From NCBI RefSeq assembly GCF_000477435.1, contig NC_022576.1:992001-1056000 (forward strand): a stretch of DNA of 64,000 nucleotides, given 5' to 3'. Source of the DNA: Candidatus Symbiobacter mobilis CR. Lineage in GTDB: Bacteria; Pseudomonadota; Gammaproteobacteria; Burkholderiales; Burkholderiaceae_C. Made by a program: the position numbers and the translations under genes. This document shows positions 1 through 8,516 of the stretch, piece after piece (position 1 is the first letter of the stretch; each line of letters opens with the position of its first letter). Under the pieces are notes generated by a model. That model saw nothing but the letters and a program-made list of their open reading frames with translations, was not told the origin of the DNA and ran no database searches.

Positions 1-238
1 CCGTAGCGAAGAGGGCATGACCCTCTTTGACGAAACAGGCCCCTACAGCGTCGCCACGCAAGCCCGCGAGGTGTTCGACGTAACCGGAGCGGGCGACACC
101 GTCATCGCCACCATGGCTGCCCTGGTCGCCGCCGGGCAGTCGCTGCGCGACGCAGTGCCCCTGGCCAATCGCGCCGGCGGGCTGGTCGTCGAAAAATTCG
201 GCACCGCCACCATCACTTACGAGGAGTTGTTCGCATGA
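1..238 (+). CDS. hldE: D-glycero-beta-D-manno-heptose-7-phosphate kinase, C-terminal end (partial)
   Basis: This is the last 78 or so residues of a PfkB/ribokinase-type sugar kinase; the reading frame is open to the left edge of the window, so the start lies outside. The segment [15 protein letters not shown] is the family's GAGD motif, where the Asp is the catalytic base and the Gly residues form the anion hole. The enzyme phosphorylates heptose 7-phosphate during ADP-heptose synthesis for the LPS inner core. The stop overlaps the start of hldD by four bases (ATGA), so the two are translationally coupled and act in the same pathway. Whether this is a kinase-only protein (RfaE1) or a bifunctional HldE cannot be fully judged; no adenylyltransferase domain follows, so kinase-only is likely. 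Confidence 0.85.
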   Translation, partial: RSEEGMTLFDETGPYSVATQAREVFDVTGAGDTVIATMAALVAAGQSLRDAVPLANRAGGLVVEKFGTATITYEELFA

Positions 239-1254
239 CCCGCATCGTCGTCACCGGCGCAGCCGGATTCATCGGTAGCAATCTGATTCAAGGGCTGAAC
301 GCACGCGGCTTCACGGACATCCTGGCCGTCGACGACCTCACCGAAGGCGACAAATTCCGCAATCTGGTCGATGCCCAGATCACGGACTACATCGACGCCG
401 ATGTGTTCTACCCGGAATTTGCCGCAGGCTCCTACGGGCAGATTGAAACCATCTTCCACCAAGGTGCATGCAGCAACACGATGGAGACCGATGGCAAGTA
501 CATGATGCACAACAACTTCACCACCTCGGTCAAGTTGTACCAGGCTTGCCAGAAGCGGGGGGCGCGGCTGATCTACGCATCGAGCGCAGCCACCTACGGG
601 GCGAGCACCGGGTTCCGGGAAGAGCCTGCTTGCGAACGCCCCCTCAACGTCTATGGCTACTCCAAGCTGCTACTCGACCAGCGTATGCGCCGCGAATGCG
701 GGCTGGCTTTTGAACGCGCCTTTTCGGGCCGCGTGATGCAGGTCGTGGGGCTGCGCTACTTCAACGTCTACGGCCCCCGCGAACAACACAAGGGCCGCAT
801 GGCCAGCGTCGCATTCCACCAGTACAAGGAATTCCTGCGAGACGGCAAGGTGCGGCTCTTTGGCGAATATGGAGGCTACGGCCCTGGGGAACAACGGCGC
901 GACTTCGTTTACGTCGACGATGTCGTCGCGGTCAACCTTTGGTTTTTTGACCACCCAGCCGTCTCCGGCATCTACAACGTCGGCACCGGCAAGGCCCAAC
1001 CTTTCAACGACCTGGCCTACGCAGTCGTTAACGCGATGCGGTCTGCGCAAGGGCTGTCAACGCTCAGCCTCGACGCAATGACGCTACAGGGGTTGATCCA
1101 GTACATCGCGATTCCCGAGGCCTTGCACGGCAAATACCAGTGCCATACCGAGGCCGATCTGACCCAATTGCGTTCTACGGGTTGCATGCACGACTTTGCC
1201 GATGTCCATACAGGCGTCTCTCGTTATGTGGCTTGGATGCTGCAACACGGCTGA
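235..1254 (+). CDS. hldD: ADP-L-glycero-D-manno-heptose 6-epimerase
   Basis: A 339-residue short-chain dehydrogenase/reductase of the extended type. The N-terminal [12 protein letters not shown] is the Rossmann dinucleotide-binding loop, and [10 protein letters not shown] in the middle supplies the Tyr-x-x-x-Lys catalytic pair. [19 protein letters not shown] matches the conserved substrate-binding stretch of HldD. The enzyme inverts C6 of ADP-D-glycero-D-manno-heptose to give the ADP-L,D-heptose used for LPS core assembly, in the cytoplasm. Length agrees with the family (about 310-340). It overlaps the kinase gene upstream, which provides its pathway precursor. Identity is secure. Confidence 0.95.
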   Translation: MTRIVVTGAAGFIGSNLIQGLNARGFTDILAVDDLTEGDKFRNLVDAQITDYIDADVFYPEFAAGSYGQIETIFHQGACSNTMETDGKYMMHNNFTTSVKLYQACQKRGARLIYASSAATYGASTGFREEPACERPLNVYGYSKLLLDQRMRRECGLAFERAFSGRVMQVVGLRYFNVYGPREQHKGRMASVAFHQYKEFLRDGKVRLFGEYGGYGPGEQRRDFVYVDDVVAVNLWFFDHPAVSGIYNVGTGKAQPFNDLAYAVVNAMRSAQGLSTLSLDAMTLQGLIQYIAIPEALHGKYQCHTEADLTQLRSTGCMHDFADVHTGVSRYVAWMLQHG

Positions 1255-1331
1255 ACCGCTCCCCCATTCCCTCCTCCTTGCACCCCCTCTTGTATTTCCC
1301 CTTGTATTTCCACCCCCCTAGGAGCTTTGCC

Positions 1332-1637
1332 ATGATGGCGCGCAACACCTTCTTTCTTCTCTCCAGTTCCCTGGTCTGCGCAGTGTGCTTTGCCGGCCTC
1401 GACATCAACAAGGCTTCCGAGGCCGAGCTCGACAGCATCAAGGGCATCGGCCCCGGCACATCCAGCAAGATCCTGGCCGAACGCAGCAAAGCCCCGTTTC
1501 GGGACTGGGCAGACCTGATCGACCGCGTGCAAGGCATCGCACAAATCAAGGCAGCACGTTTTTCTGCGGAGGGCATCACCGTCAACGGGGTGCCCTACTA
1601 CGCAACGCCCCCATCGCCAATGGCCAGCCAGCCCTGA
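1332..1637 (+). CDS. Small exported helix-hairpin-helix protein (ComEA-like)
   Basis: A 101-residue protein starting at the second-codon-doubled ATG (MMARNTFF), preceded by AGGAGC at a good distance; the longer open frame upstream runs back into hldD and is not credible. Residues 1-22 form a short basic/hydrophobic signal sequence ending near CFAGLD. The rest is a helix-hairpin-helix domain: LDINKASEAELDSIKGIGP and then AERSKAPF, as in the C-terminal half of ComEA. ComEA proteins bind double-stranded DNA in the periplasm during natural transformation; many Burkholderiales also carry such stand-alone copies of uncertain role. It stands alone between hldD and the isc operon. Role in DNA uptake is inferred from the fold only. 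Confidence 0.75.
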   Translation: MMARNTFFLLSSSLVCAVCFAGLDINKASEAELDSIKGIGPGTSSKILAERSKAPFRDWADLIDRVQGIAQIKAARFSAEGITVNGVPYYATPPSPMASQP

Positions 1638-1680
1638 ACTCCAGCCTATGCGCTGGTTGTCTGTCCTGCACAATGGGTTT

Positions 1681-1711
1681 ATACTTGACCAAAATAGTCA
1701 GCTTTCATAAT
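1681..1711 (+). promoter_or_regulatory. Probable isc promoter with IscR type-1 binding site
   Basis: The stretch from 1681 begins ATACTTGACC and continues to AGTCAGC, giving the imperfect dyad GACC-(N)-AGTC flanked by AT-rich ends that characterises type-1 [2Fe-2S]-IscR sites in front of iscR in proteobacteria. TTGACC (1685-1690) can be read as a -35 element and CATAAT (1706-1711) as a -10, though the 15-nt spacing is short. The site sits about 20-50 bases ahead of iscR, so autorepression of the operon by holo-IscR is the natural reading. This is motif matching by eye. Confidence 0.6.
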
Positions 1712-1731
1712 CCAGCCTGAGGTTTCGCCAA

Positions 1732-2175
1732 ATGCGTTTGAGTTCTCGGGGCCGCTTTGCCGTCACTGCAATGGTCGATCTGGGCTTGCGCTGGGGCGAG
1801 GGGCCTGTGTCGGTATCGGCTATCAGCGAACGACAGCTCATCCCTCTGCCGTTTTTGGTACAGCTTCTCCATCGGCTGCGCAAGGCTGCGCTCGTCGAAT
1901 CAGTACGCGGTGCCAAAGGGGGGTTTCAACTGGCGCGTTCCCCGGCAGAAGTGTCCGTTGCTGCGGTATTGCTTGCCGTAGAGGAGCCCCTGGATGCCAC
2001 AGGCTGCCAAGGCGAGGCGAATTGTTTGGGCGATGGCTGCTGCTGCCTGACGCATAGTTTGTGGAACCTGTTCAACATCCGCATGATGGAATTTCTCGAA
2101 TCGGTCACCCTCCAACATCTCGTTGAAGACCACCATGCCCGGACTGCATCTGCCGAGCTGATTCCCGTACCCTGA
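1732..2175 (+). CDS. iscR: Rrf2-family Fe-S cluster-responsive regulator IscR
   Basis: A 147-residue winged-helix protein. It opens MRLSSRGRFAVTAMVDLGL, nearly the invariant IscR N-terminus, with the recognition helix in the ISERQ...FLVQLLHRLRK segment and the wing at SVRGAKGGF. The cluster-binding loop TGCQGEANCLGDGCC gives the three Cys ligands, and the following LTHSLW contains the expected His ligand. IscR binds a [2Fe-2S] cluster and represses isc transcription when Fe-S supply is adequate. It is the first gene of the iscRSUA-hscBA-fdx run and is preceded by a matching operator. It is slightly shorter than the E. coli protein at the C-terminus, which is common in betaproteobacteria. Confidence 0.95.
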   Translation: MRLSSRGRFAVTAMVDLGLRWGEGPVSVSAISERQLIPLPFLVQLLHRLRKAALVESVRGAKGGFQLARSPAEVSVAAVLLAVEEPLDATGCQGEANCLGDGCCCLTHSLWNLFNIRMMEFLESVTLQHLVEDHHARTASAELIPVP

Positions 2176-2214
2176 CCACCCGCCCTGCACTCCGTATCCT
2201 TTTTCGAGCAGCGT

Positions 2215-3438
2215 ATGGAACCCACCCCCACCCACGCACCTGTTTACCTGGACTACAGCGCCTCCTGCCCCTGCGATGCGCGGGTGGTCGATGCCATGCT
2301 GCCCTATTTGCGCGAGGAATTCGGCAATGCTGCCTCCCGCAGCCATGCCTGGGGTTGGCGCGCGGAAAAAGCCGTGGAAGCGGCCCGACTCCAGGTGGCA
2401 GAACTCGTCGGCGCCGACGCACGCGAGATTGTTTGGACTTCTGGGGCGACCGAATCGAACAACCTCGCGCTCAAAGGCGCTGCGCACTTCTACCAATCCA
2501 AGGGCAAACACTTCGTCACGCTCCAAACCGAGCACAAATCGGTGCTCGATACCTGCAGAGAACTCGAACGCCAAGGCTTCGACGTCAGCTACCTCGACGT
2601 GCAGCCCGATGGCTTGGTCGATCCCGCAGTGTTCCGCGCTGCGCTGCGGCCCAATACGGTGCTTGCCAGCGTCATGCTCGTCAACAACGAAATCGGCGTG
2701 ATCCAGGACATTGCGGCCCTCGGCGCCATCTGCCGGGACAAGGGCGTACTTTTTCACGTGGACGCCGCGCAGGCCACGGGGCGCGTGGCCATCGACCTGC
2801 AAAACCTCCCCGTCGACCTCATGAGCCTGGCCTCGCACAAAACCTACGGCCCCAAAGGCATCGGCGCGCTCTACGTGCGGCGCAAGCCCAGGGTGCGTAT
2901 CGAGGCCCAAATGCACGGCGGCGGGCACGAACGCGGAATGCGCTCCGGAACCCTGCCCACGCACCAGATCGTCGGAATGGGCGAGGCCTACCGCATCGCC
3001 CGCGAAGAAATGGACACCGAGCTATTGCGAATCCGCAGCCTCCATCAGCGCTTGCTTGCCGGTCTACGCGAGATCGACCAGTCCGCTGTCAATGGTTCGC
3101 TGGATCGGCGTGTTCCGCACAACCTCAACGTCAGCTTCCCGTACGTCGAAGGCGAATCCCTGCTGATGGGTATGCCGGATTTGGCGGTGTCGAGCGGGTC
3201 TGCATGCACATCCGCGTCGCTCGAACCCAGCTACGTCCTGCGTGCCCTGGGGCGCAGTGACGAACTGGCGCACAGCAGCCTGCGCATCACGATGGGACGA
3301 TGGACGACCGAAGCAGACATCGACTACGCCATCACCGCGATCCGCAGTAACGTGGCGAGACTCCGGGCGCTCAGCCCGCTGTGGGAGATGGTGCAAGAAG
3401 GCATTGATCCCTCGACCATTCAATGGTCGGCGCATTGA
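2215..3438 (+). CDS. iscS: Cysteine desulfurase IscS
   Basis: A 407-residue fold-type I PLP enzyme that removes sulfur from cysteine and passes it to IscU and other acceptors. The PLP-binding Lys is in [16 protein letters not shown], and the mobile catalytic-Cys loop is [33 protein letters not shown] is the conserved phosphate-binding region. The C-terminus ([15 protein letters not shown]) resembles the IscS tail that contacts IscU. It lies 39 bp downstream of iscR and ahead of iscU, so it is the sulfur donor of the ISC pathway rather than a SufS or NifS. Start chosen at the ATG of [15 protein letters not shown]; a few residues longer than E. coli IscS. Confidence 0.96.
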   Translation: MEPTPTHAPVYLDYSASCPCDARVVDAMLPYLREEFGNAASRSHAWGWRAEKAVEAARLQVAELVGADAREIVWTSGATESNNLALKGAAHFYQSKGKHFVTLQTEHKSVLDTCRELERQGFDVSYLDVQPDGLVDPAVFRAALRPNTVLASVMLVNNEIGVIQDIAALGAICRDKGVLFHVDAAQATGRVAIDLQNLPVDLMSLASHKTYGPKGIGALYVRRKPRVRIEAQMHGGGHERGMRSGTLPTHQIVGMGEAYRIAREEMDTELLRIRSLHQRLLAGLREIDQSAVNGSLDRRVPHNLNVSFPYVEGESLLMGMPDLAVSSGSACTSASLEPSYVLRALGRSDELAHSSLRITMGRWTTEADIDYAITAIRSNVARLRALSPLWEMVQEGIDPSTIQWSAH

Positions 3439-3522
3439 ACCCAGGCGGACATCGCCGAGATCAATAGAGTTCAACAGAGATAGACATCGCCCAGGTGGAT
3501 CACAAATCGAAGGAGGTGTGGC

Positions 3523-3933
3523 ATGGCGTATTCAGAAAAAGTGATGGATCACTACAACAACCCCCGCAACGTCGGGTCTTTCGACAAAGGGGACGACTCG
3601 GTAGGCACAGGGATGGTCGGCGCGCCCGCCTGCGGCGACGTGATGAAGCTGCAAATCAAGGTCAGCCCTGATACCGGCAAGATCGAAGATGCGCGGTTCA
3701 AAACCTTCGGCTGCGGTTCCGCAATTGCGTCGTCGTCGCTGGTGACCGAGTGGGTCAAGGGCAAGACGCTCGACGAAGCCGTGGCGCTGCGCAACAGCGA
3801 CATCGCCCGCGAACTCGCGCTCCCCCCCGTCAAGGTGCATTGTTCGATCCTGGCCGAAGACGCGATCAAAGCCGCCGTATCCGACTACCGCAACAAGCAC
3901 GGCGATACCCCTGCGCAACCCGACACCCCCTAA
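3523..3933 (+). CDS. iscU: Fe-S cluster scaffold protein IscU
   Basis: A 136-residue IscU/NifU N-terminal-type scaffold on which [2Fe-2S] clusters are built. MAYSEKVMDHYNNPRNVGS is the typical opening. The three cluster Cys residues are in GAPACGDVMKLQ (with the Asp needed for cluster lability), FKTFGCGSA and VKVHCSILAED. The LPPVK motif recognised by HscA is visible just before the third Cys (ELALPPVKVHC). A strong AAGGAGG ribosome binding site precedes the start. The short Pro/Asp C-terminal tail (NKHGDTPAQPDTP) is a local elaboration. Confidence 0.97.
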   Translation: MAYSEKVMDHYNNPRNVGSFDKGDDSVGTGMVGAPACGDVMKLQIKVSPDTGKIEDARFKTFGCGSAIASSSLVTEWVKGKTLDEAVALRNSDIARELALPPVKVHCSILAEDAIKAAVSDYRNKHGDTPAQPDTP

Positions 3934-3943
3934 AGAGGCCCCC

Positions 3944-4267
3944 ATGGCAATCACCATTACCGACAGCGCAGCGCAGCGCATCGAACAGGCTCTGACCAAA
4001 CGCGGGCAGGGCTTGGGAATCCGGGTTCGCGTCGTTACCACGGGTTGCTCCGGCATGGCATACCGCATGGAATACGTCGACGAAGCCGACCCCGACGACA
4101 TGGTGTTCACCGACCACGGCGTGCAGGTCTATGTCGACCCGCGCAGCGCCGTGTACATGGAAGAAACGACCCTCGACTACGTTCGGGAAGGGTTGAAGGA
4201 AGGCTTCAAATTCCACAACCCCCAGGAACGCGACCAATGCGGTTGCGGGGGGTCTTTTCGGGTGTGA
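3944..4267 (+). CDS. iscA: A-type Fe-S carrier IscA
   Basis: A 107-residue A-type carrier (HesB/IscA family) that moves Fe-S clusters from IscU to target apoproteins. The three conserved cysteines are in TTGCSGMAYRM and in the C-terminal QCGCGGSFRV. Length and motifs are those of IscA rather than ErpA or SufA, and position between iscU and hscB supports this. It begins ten bases after iscU and its stop overlaps the proposed GTG start of hscB by four bases. Confidence 0.96.
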   Translation: MAITITDSAAQRIEQALTKRGQGLGIRVRVVTTGCSGMAYRMEYVDEADPDDMVFTDHGVQVYVDPRSAVYMEETTLDYVREGLKEGFKFHNPQERDQCGCGGSFRV

Positions 4268-4791
4268 ACCTGCACGACGACGACTTCGCCCTGCTGGGCC
4301 TGGAGCGGCGGTTCCAACAGGATTCCGCCCAGATCGAGGAACGCCGCAGGGCGCTGCAAAAGCTGGTACATCCAGATCGTTTCGCAGACCAAGGCGCGGC
4401 TGCACAACGGGTCGCGATGCAATGGTCCGTGCGCGTTCACGAGGCCTACCAGCGCCTGCGCGACCCCCTGCAACGTGCGCAAACGCTATGCGCACTGGGC
4501 GGCGTTTCCATCGAACCCGGCGCGATGGGCGGCGCGCACGTTCCGCAAGACGTCCTGTTGCGCCAGATCGAATGGGGGGAACGACTTGATGCCGCTGCAA
4601 CCCCCGAACAGCTCCACGCTTTGGAATCCGAAGTGACCCTGCTGCACGACCGGATGTGGTCCAACATCGCCACCTTGATCGATGACCAGCAAAACTACGC
4701 CCAAGCCGCGCAAGCACTGCGCACGATGATGTTCGTGCAGCGGTTCCGTTCCCGGCTGGAACAGCGGCTGCAAACCCTCCCCCCCGCCTGA
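4264..4791 (+). CDS. hscB: J-domain co-chaperone HscB
   Basis: A 175-residue protein beginning at GTG 4264 (VNLHDDDFALLGL), which overlaps the iscA stop; an ATG-initiated reading in the same frame would start inside iscA and gives an unrelated N-terminal sequence. The N-terminal J-domain has the HPD signature in KLVHPDRFADQ, which stimulates HscA ATPase. The C-terminal three-helix region, containing the IscU-binding surface, covers the second half (about residues 85-175). It delivers IscU to HscA. Non-AUG start and tight overlap suggest translational coupling that keeps HscB low. Confidence 0.9.
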   Translation: MNLHDDDFALLGLERRFQQDSAQIEERRRALQKLVHPDRFADQGAAAQRVAMQWSVRVHEAYQRLRDPLQRAQTLCALGGVSIEPGAMGGAHVPQDVLLRQIEWGERLDAAATPEQLHALESEVTLLHDRMWSNIATLIDDQQNYAQAAQALRTMMFVQRFRSRLEQRLQTLPPA

Positions 4792-4804
4792 TGCCCCCAC
4801 TGCC

Positions 4805-6658
4805 ATGGTTTTGCTAGACATCCTCGAACCTGCTGCCCCCGCCAAAGCCCGGCGTATCGGGATGGGCATCGACCTGGGAACGACGAATTCCCTCGTCGCG
4901 ACCGTGCTGGAAGGGCGTCCCGTCTGCTTCGGCGATGCGCAGGGGCGCAAGCTGCTGCCCTCCGTCGTGTACTACGCGGAGGACGGTAGCCGCACCATCG
5001 GGTGGGACGCACTGCCCCACGCCGTGACGCATCCCCACGACACCATCGCATCGGTCAAACGCTTCATGGGCCGCAGCCTCGACGACGTGGTCGGCTTCCG
5101 ACGCCTGCCCTATGACTTCGTTGCCCATGCCGGCATGTTGGGGTTGCGCACCCGCAGTGGGGAGCGGTCTCCCGTCGAAGTCAGCGCAGCCATTCTGGAC
5201 ACGCTGCGCCAGCGTGCGCAGAACGCCTTGCACGAACCTGTGACGGCAGCCGTCGTCACCGTTCCGGCGTACTTCGACGATGCGCAACGGCAAGCCACCA
5301 AAGATGCCGCACAGCTTGCCGGCCTGGACGTGCTGCGCCTGCTCAACGAACCGACCGCCGCTGCACTGGCCTATGGGCTGGACCACGCCAGCGAGGGCCT
5401 CTACGCCGTCTACGACCTCGGCGGTGGGACCTTCGATGTCTCGCTGCTGCGCCTGTCGAGCGGCGTGTTCGAGGTCATCGCGACCGGGGGAAATACCGCG
5501 CTGGGAGGGGATGATTACGACCTGCTCTTGGCTGAATGGGTGCTCCAACGCCTGGGGCTGCCTCCCATCGAACAGGCCCCTGCTGCGGAACGCGCAGCGA
5601 TCCGGGCCACGGCGCGCGCCTGCCGCGAAGCCCTCTCTACCCATGACGTGGCGCTCTTCGAGGTCACGTGGTCAGAAATCCCCATCACACTCGATGTGTC
5701 CCGCGCCGATTTCGACGCCATCGCCGCACCGCTGACCGCACGCACGCTCGATGCCGTCGCCGCCGTGCTGCGCGATGCCCGCGTGCAACCAGCAGCAGTG
5801 CATGGCGTCGTCCTGGTCGGCGGCGCGACGAGGATGCCGCACCTGCGCCATGCAGTGGAATCCTTTTTCGGCAAGCCGCCGTTGACCGACCTCGACCCCG
5901 ATGAAGTCGTCGCGCTCGGCGCGGCCATCCAGGCCAACCAACTTTGCGGCAACGCCAACGACGTACTACTGCTCGATGTCGTCGCCCTCTCGCTGGGCAT
6001 CGAAACGATGGGGGGGATGGTGGAGCGCATCGTCTCGCGCAACGAGGCCATTCCCTGTGCCCGTGCGCAGGACTTCACGACCTATGTGGAGGGGCAGACT
6101 GCGCTGGCGCTGCACGTGGTGCAGGGCGAACGCGACATGGCCGCAGACTGCCGTAGCTTGGCGCGCTTCGAACTGCGGGGAATCCCGCCAATGGCCGCCG
6201 GAGCTGCGCGCATCCGCGTCACCTTCACCATCGACGCAGACGGGCTGCTGCAAGTCAGCGCGCAGGAAAGCACCAGCGGCGTCCAAGCCAGCGTGCGTGT
6301 GCGGCCCTCGTATGGGCTGGACGACGACCAAGTCGCGCACATGCTCCAAGATGGCATGGCGATGGCGCAAGCCGACAAGCAAGCCCGCGCCCTTGCCCAG
6401 GCCCGGGTGGAAGCAGACCGCATCGCCCTGGCGACGGACTCCGCCTTACACAGCGATGGTGACCTGCTCCACCCCACGGAACGCACCCACATCGACGCTT
6501 TGCTGGCCGCCGTGCGCGCCAACCTCGACACCAGCGACGTGGCCCGCATCGAAACCGCCACCCAAGCCCTTATCCAGGGCACCGAAGCCTTTGCCGCGCT
6601 GCGCATGAACCGCTACATCCAGCGTGCGCTTACGGGCAAGGATGTCCGCACCCTATAG
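4805..6658 (+). CDS. hscA: Hsp70-class chaperone HscA for Fe-S assembly
   Basis: A 617-residue Hsp70 specialised for IscU. The ATPase domain starts at GIDLGTTNSLVATV (phosphate loop 1), with VYDLGGGTFDVSLL as phosphate loop 2 and VVLVGGATRMPHLRHAV near the adenosine site. The substrate-binding domain follows from about residue 390 (DVVALSLGIETMGG), ending in a short helical lid. HscA uses ATP to release clusters from IscU with HscB as partner. It lacks the long C-terminal tail of DnaK, in keeping with HscA. Its place between hscB and fdx confirms the assignment. Confidence 0.96.
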   Translation: MVLLDILEPAAPAKARRIGMGIDLGTTNSLVATVLEGRPVCFGDAQGRKLLPSVVYYAEDGSRTIGWDALPHAVTHPHDTIASVKRFMGRSLDDVVGFRRLPYDFVAHAGMLGLRTRSGERSPVEVSAAILDTLRQRAQNALHEPVTAAVVTVPAYFDDAQRQATKDAAQLAGLDVLRLLNEPTAAALAYGLDHASEGLYAVYDLGGGTFDVSLLRLSSGVFEVIATGGNTALGGDDYDLLLAEWVLQRLGLPPIEQAPAAERAAIRATARACREALSTHDVALFEVTWSEIPITLDVSRADFDAIAAPLTARTLDAVAAVLRDARVQPAAVHGVVLVGGATRMPHLRHAVESFFGKPPLTDLDPDEVVALGAAIQANQLCGNANDVLLLDVVALSLGIETMGGMVERIVSRNEAIPCARAQDFTTYVEGQTALALHVVQGERDMAADCRSLARFELRGIPPMAAGAARIRVTFTIDADGLLQVSAQESTSGVQASVRVRPSYGLDDDQVAHMLQDGMAMAQADKQARALAQARVEADRIALATDSALHSDGDLLHPTERTHIDALLAAVRANLDTSDVARIETATQALIQGTEAFAALRMNRYIQRALTGKDVRTL

Positions 6659-6676
6659 CCTTGCACTGCACGAACC

Positions 6677-7027
6677 ATGCCCACGATCACGGTACTTCCC
6701 CACCCCCAATGCTGCCCCCAGGGCGCACAGGTTCCCGCAGAGGCTGGCACATCGATTTGCGAGGCGCTTTTGGAGCATGGCGTCGCGCTCGAACACGCTT
6801 GCGAAATGCGCTGCGCCTGCGCCACCTGCCACGTCATCGTCCGCGAAGGGTTTGCCACGCTGGAAGAACCCGACGATGCGGAAGCCGACCTGCTCGACCG
6901 CGCATGGGGGCTACAACCGCAGTCCCGCCTAGCCTGCCAAGCCCGGATAACGCAGGCGGATTTGACCGTAGAGATTCCCAAATACTCGCTCAACCATGCC
7001 CGCGAGGAACCCCATGCCGCACGCTAA
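6677..7027 (+). CDS. fdx: ISC-type [2Fe-2S] ferredoxin
   Basis: A 116-residue adrenodoxin-like ferredoxin. The four cluster ligands are in EHACEMRCACATCHVIV and, later, RLACQARIT, the vertebrate/Isc-type spacing. It donates electrons for cluster assembly on IscU. It follows hscA by 18 bp and ends the isc operon. The C-terminal 13 residues after VEIPKYSLNHA are a lineage-specific tail that overlaps the start of dnaQ; iscX, which often follows fdx in enterobacteria, is absent. Confidence 0.95.
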   Translation: MPTITVLPHPQCCPQGAQVPAEAGTSICEALLEHGVALEHACEMRCACATCHVIVREGFATLEEPDDAEADLLDRAWGLQPQSRLACQARITQADLTVEIPKYSLNHAREEPHAAR

Positions 7028-7826
7028 TCCCGCCAGCAAGGTGGATGCCCAAGGTAGGAGCGATGGAAGTCGCGATCACCCTGCAAACAAAAAAGGGGCC
7101 GCCCGCAAACGGATGGTCTTTCTCGACACCGAAACAACCGGCCTATCCCCCGACCAGGGCGACCGCATCGTCGAAATCGCGTGCGTCGAAGTCGTCCAGC
7201 GCAAAAAGACGGGCAAGCACTTCCACCGCTACGTCAACCCGGAACGCGACATCCAAGAGGGCGCGCTGCGGGTACACGGCATCACCAGCGAATTCCTGCA
7301 AGACAAACCGGTCTTCGCGCAAATCGCCGAGGAACTCTTGGCCTACTTGCGTGGGGCTGACGTCTACATCCACAACGCGCCGTTCGACACGGGTTTTCTG
7401 GATATGGAGCTTGCACGCATCGGCAAGACACCGCTGAAGTCCTGGGTGGCCAGCATCACCGACACGCTGGCGATGGCCCGCGACGCCTACCCCGGCAAGC
7501 GCAATTCGCTCGATGCCCTATGTGACCGGCTCGAAGTCGACCGCTCAGGACGCAGCCTGCACGGCGCATTGCTGGATGCAGAGCTGCTTGCCGATGTCAC
7601 GATCTGCATGACCCGTGGGCAAAACGTCCTGGCCATCCAAGATGCCGCGCACGGCCCAGGTCACGCTGCGATAGGGGTGACCATCGACTTCCGTGGTCTG
7701 GATCTGCCCATCGTGTACGCCGACGAAGCAGAACGCGCAGCGCACGAGGAAGTGCTGTGCCAAATCGACAAAGCCAGCAAGGGGGGGACGGTTTGGCGCA
7801 AGGTGGAACCTGCATTCCCCCATTGA
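7014..7826 (+). CDS. dnaQ: DNA polymerase III epsilon subunit (3'-5' proofreading exonuclease)
   Basis: A 270-residue DEDDh exonuclease. Exo I is VFLDTETTGLSP, Exo II is YIHNAPFDTGFLDMEL, and Exo III is the LHGALLDAELLADV segment with its catalytic His and Asp. The C-terminal 60 or so residues correspond to the segment that binds the alpha polymerase subunit. The ATG at 7014 is preferred because GAGGA lies five bases upstream; it overlaps the end of fdx by 14 bases. A later ATG at 7113 would place the start directly before the first motif, but has no evident ribosome site, and the intervening 33 residues are low in secondary-structure signal. Coupling to the isc operon is a positional accident or a shared transcript. 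Confidence 0.93.
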   Translation: MPHANPASKVDAQGRSDGSRDHPANKKGAARKRMVFLDTETTGLSPDQGDRIVEIACVEVVQRKKTGKHFHRYVNPERDIQEGALRVHGITSEFLQDKPVFAQIAEELLAYLRGADVYIHNAPFDTGFLDMELARIGKTPLKSWVASITDTLAMARDAYPGKRNSLDALCDRLEVDRSGRSLHGALLDAELLADVTICMTRGQNVLAIQDAAHGPGHAAIGVTIDFRGLDLPIVYADEAERAAHEEVLCQIDKASKGGTVWRKVEPAFPH

Positions 7827-7952
7827 CCGCAGCAATCCCTCATCCCCCATCCCCAATGCACCGTTTCGCTTTTCCCACTGCCCTAATTTGCGAAGCCCAG
7901 ATCAACCCGACCACACGCTGTGCCTCGGCTTGCGTTTCCCTACGCTCAACGC

Positions 7953-8516
7953 TCAACGCACATCCTGTATCGCCGCAAGCCTACGCACCAGTTGCCTGGC
8001 GATGCTGCTTTGCATGTCACGCACCAGGGCGGCTTCTTCGACTTCCTTGGCCAGTGCGTAGGATTCATGGAACCCAAAGTCGCGTTGTTGCCGCAGTTCG
8101 GTTTCGGGGATGCGTTCTTCGCCAGTGGGGGTGGTTACGGCAAAACGCACCTTGTAGCGCAACTGCAATTCGCGCACCTGCCCGGCAGCATTGATGCCGA
8201 CGACGGTTTTTTCCGACTGCTCGTGGTCGATGCGCACCAGCAATTGGGCTGCAACATCCCCTGGCTCCAGCACAGTGACTGAGCGGGACAGTTCGCGCCG
8301 CAACTCCTGGGCTACGGCCCCGCCCGGGTGGGGAGCGATGGCGATGCGGTCAAAGGCAAAACCAGGGCCTTGATGCAGGTGGAATCCGCAGCCCGCAAGG
8401 GAGAGGGAAAGAGCCAAGGCGCACAGCATCCACCACAAGAACCTTCGGCACGCCCGGAACCTTCCCCGAATCTGGCACACACGGGGGGTGCCTACCACTG
8501 CGCCGAAGAGCAGCAT
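7953..8516 (-). CDS. lptE: LPS-assembly lipoprotein LptE (RlpB)
   Basis: About 187 residues. A hydrophobic stretch LWWMLCALALSLSLAGCGF ends in a clean lipobox (LAGC), so the mature protein is an outer-membrane lipoprotein; it plugs LptD and helps place LPS at the cell surface. The remainder has the alternating strand/helix pattern of LptE, with the typical ...QLLVRIDHEQSEKTVVGI... and LQLRYKVRFAV strands. The start is uncertain: ATG 8516 overlaps the leuS stop (TGATG), a GTG lies one codon earlier, and GTG 8480 would give a more ordinary signal-peptide length. It follows leuS, its usual neighbour, but holA, which commonly comes next, is not present here. Confidence 0.85.
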   Translation of the reverse strand: MLLFGAVVGTPRVCQIRGRFRACRRFLWWMLCALALSLSLAGCGFHLHQGPGFAFDRIAIAPHPGGAVAQELRRELSRSVTVLEPGDVAAQLLVRIDHEQSEKTVVGINAAGQVRELQLRYKVRFAVTTPTGEERIPETELRQQRDFGFHESYALAKEVEEAALVRDMQSSIARQLVRRLAAIQDVR

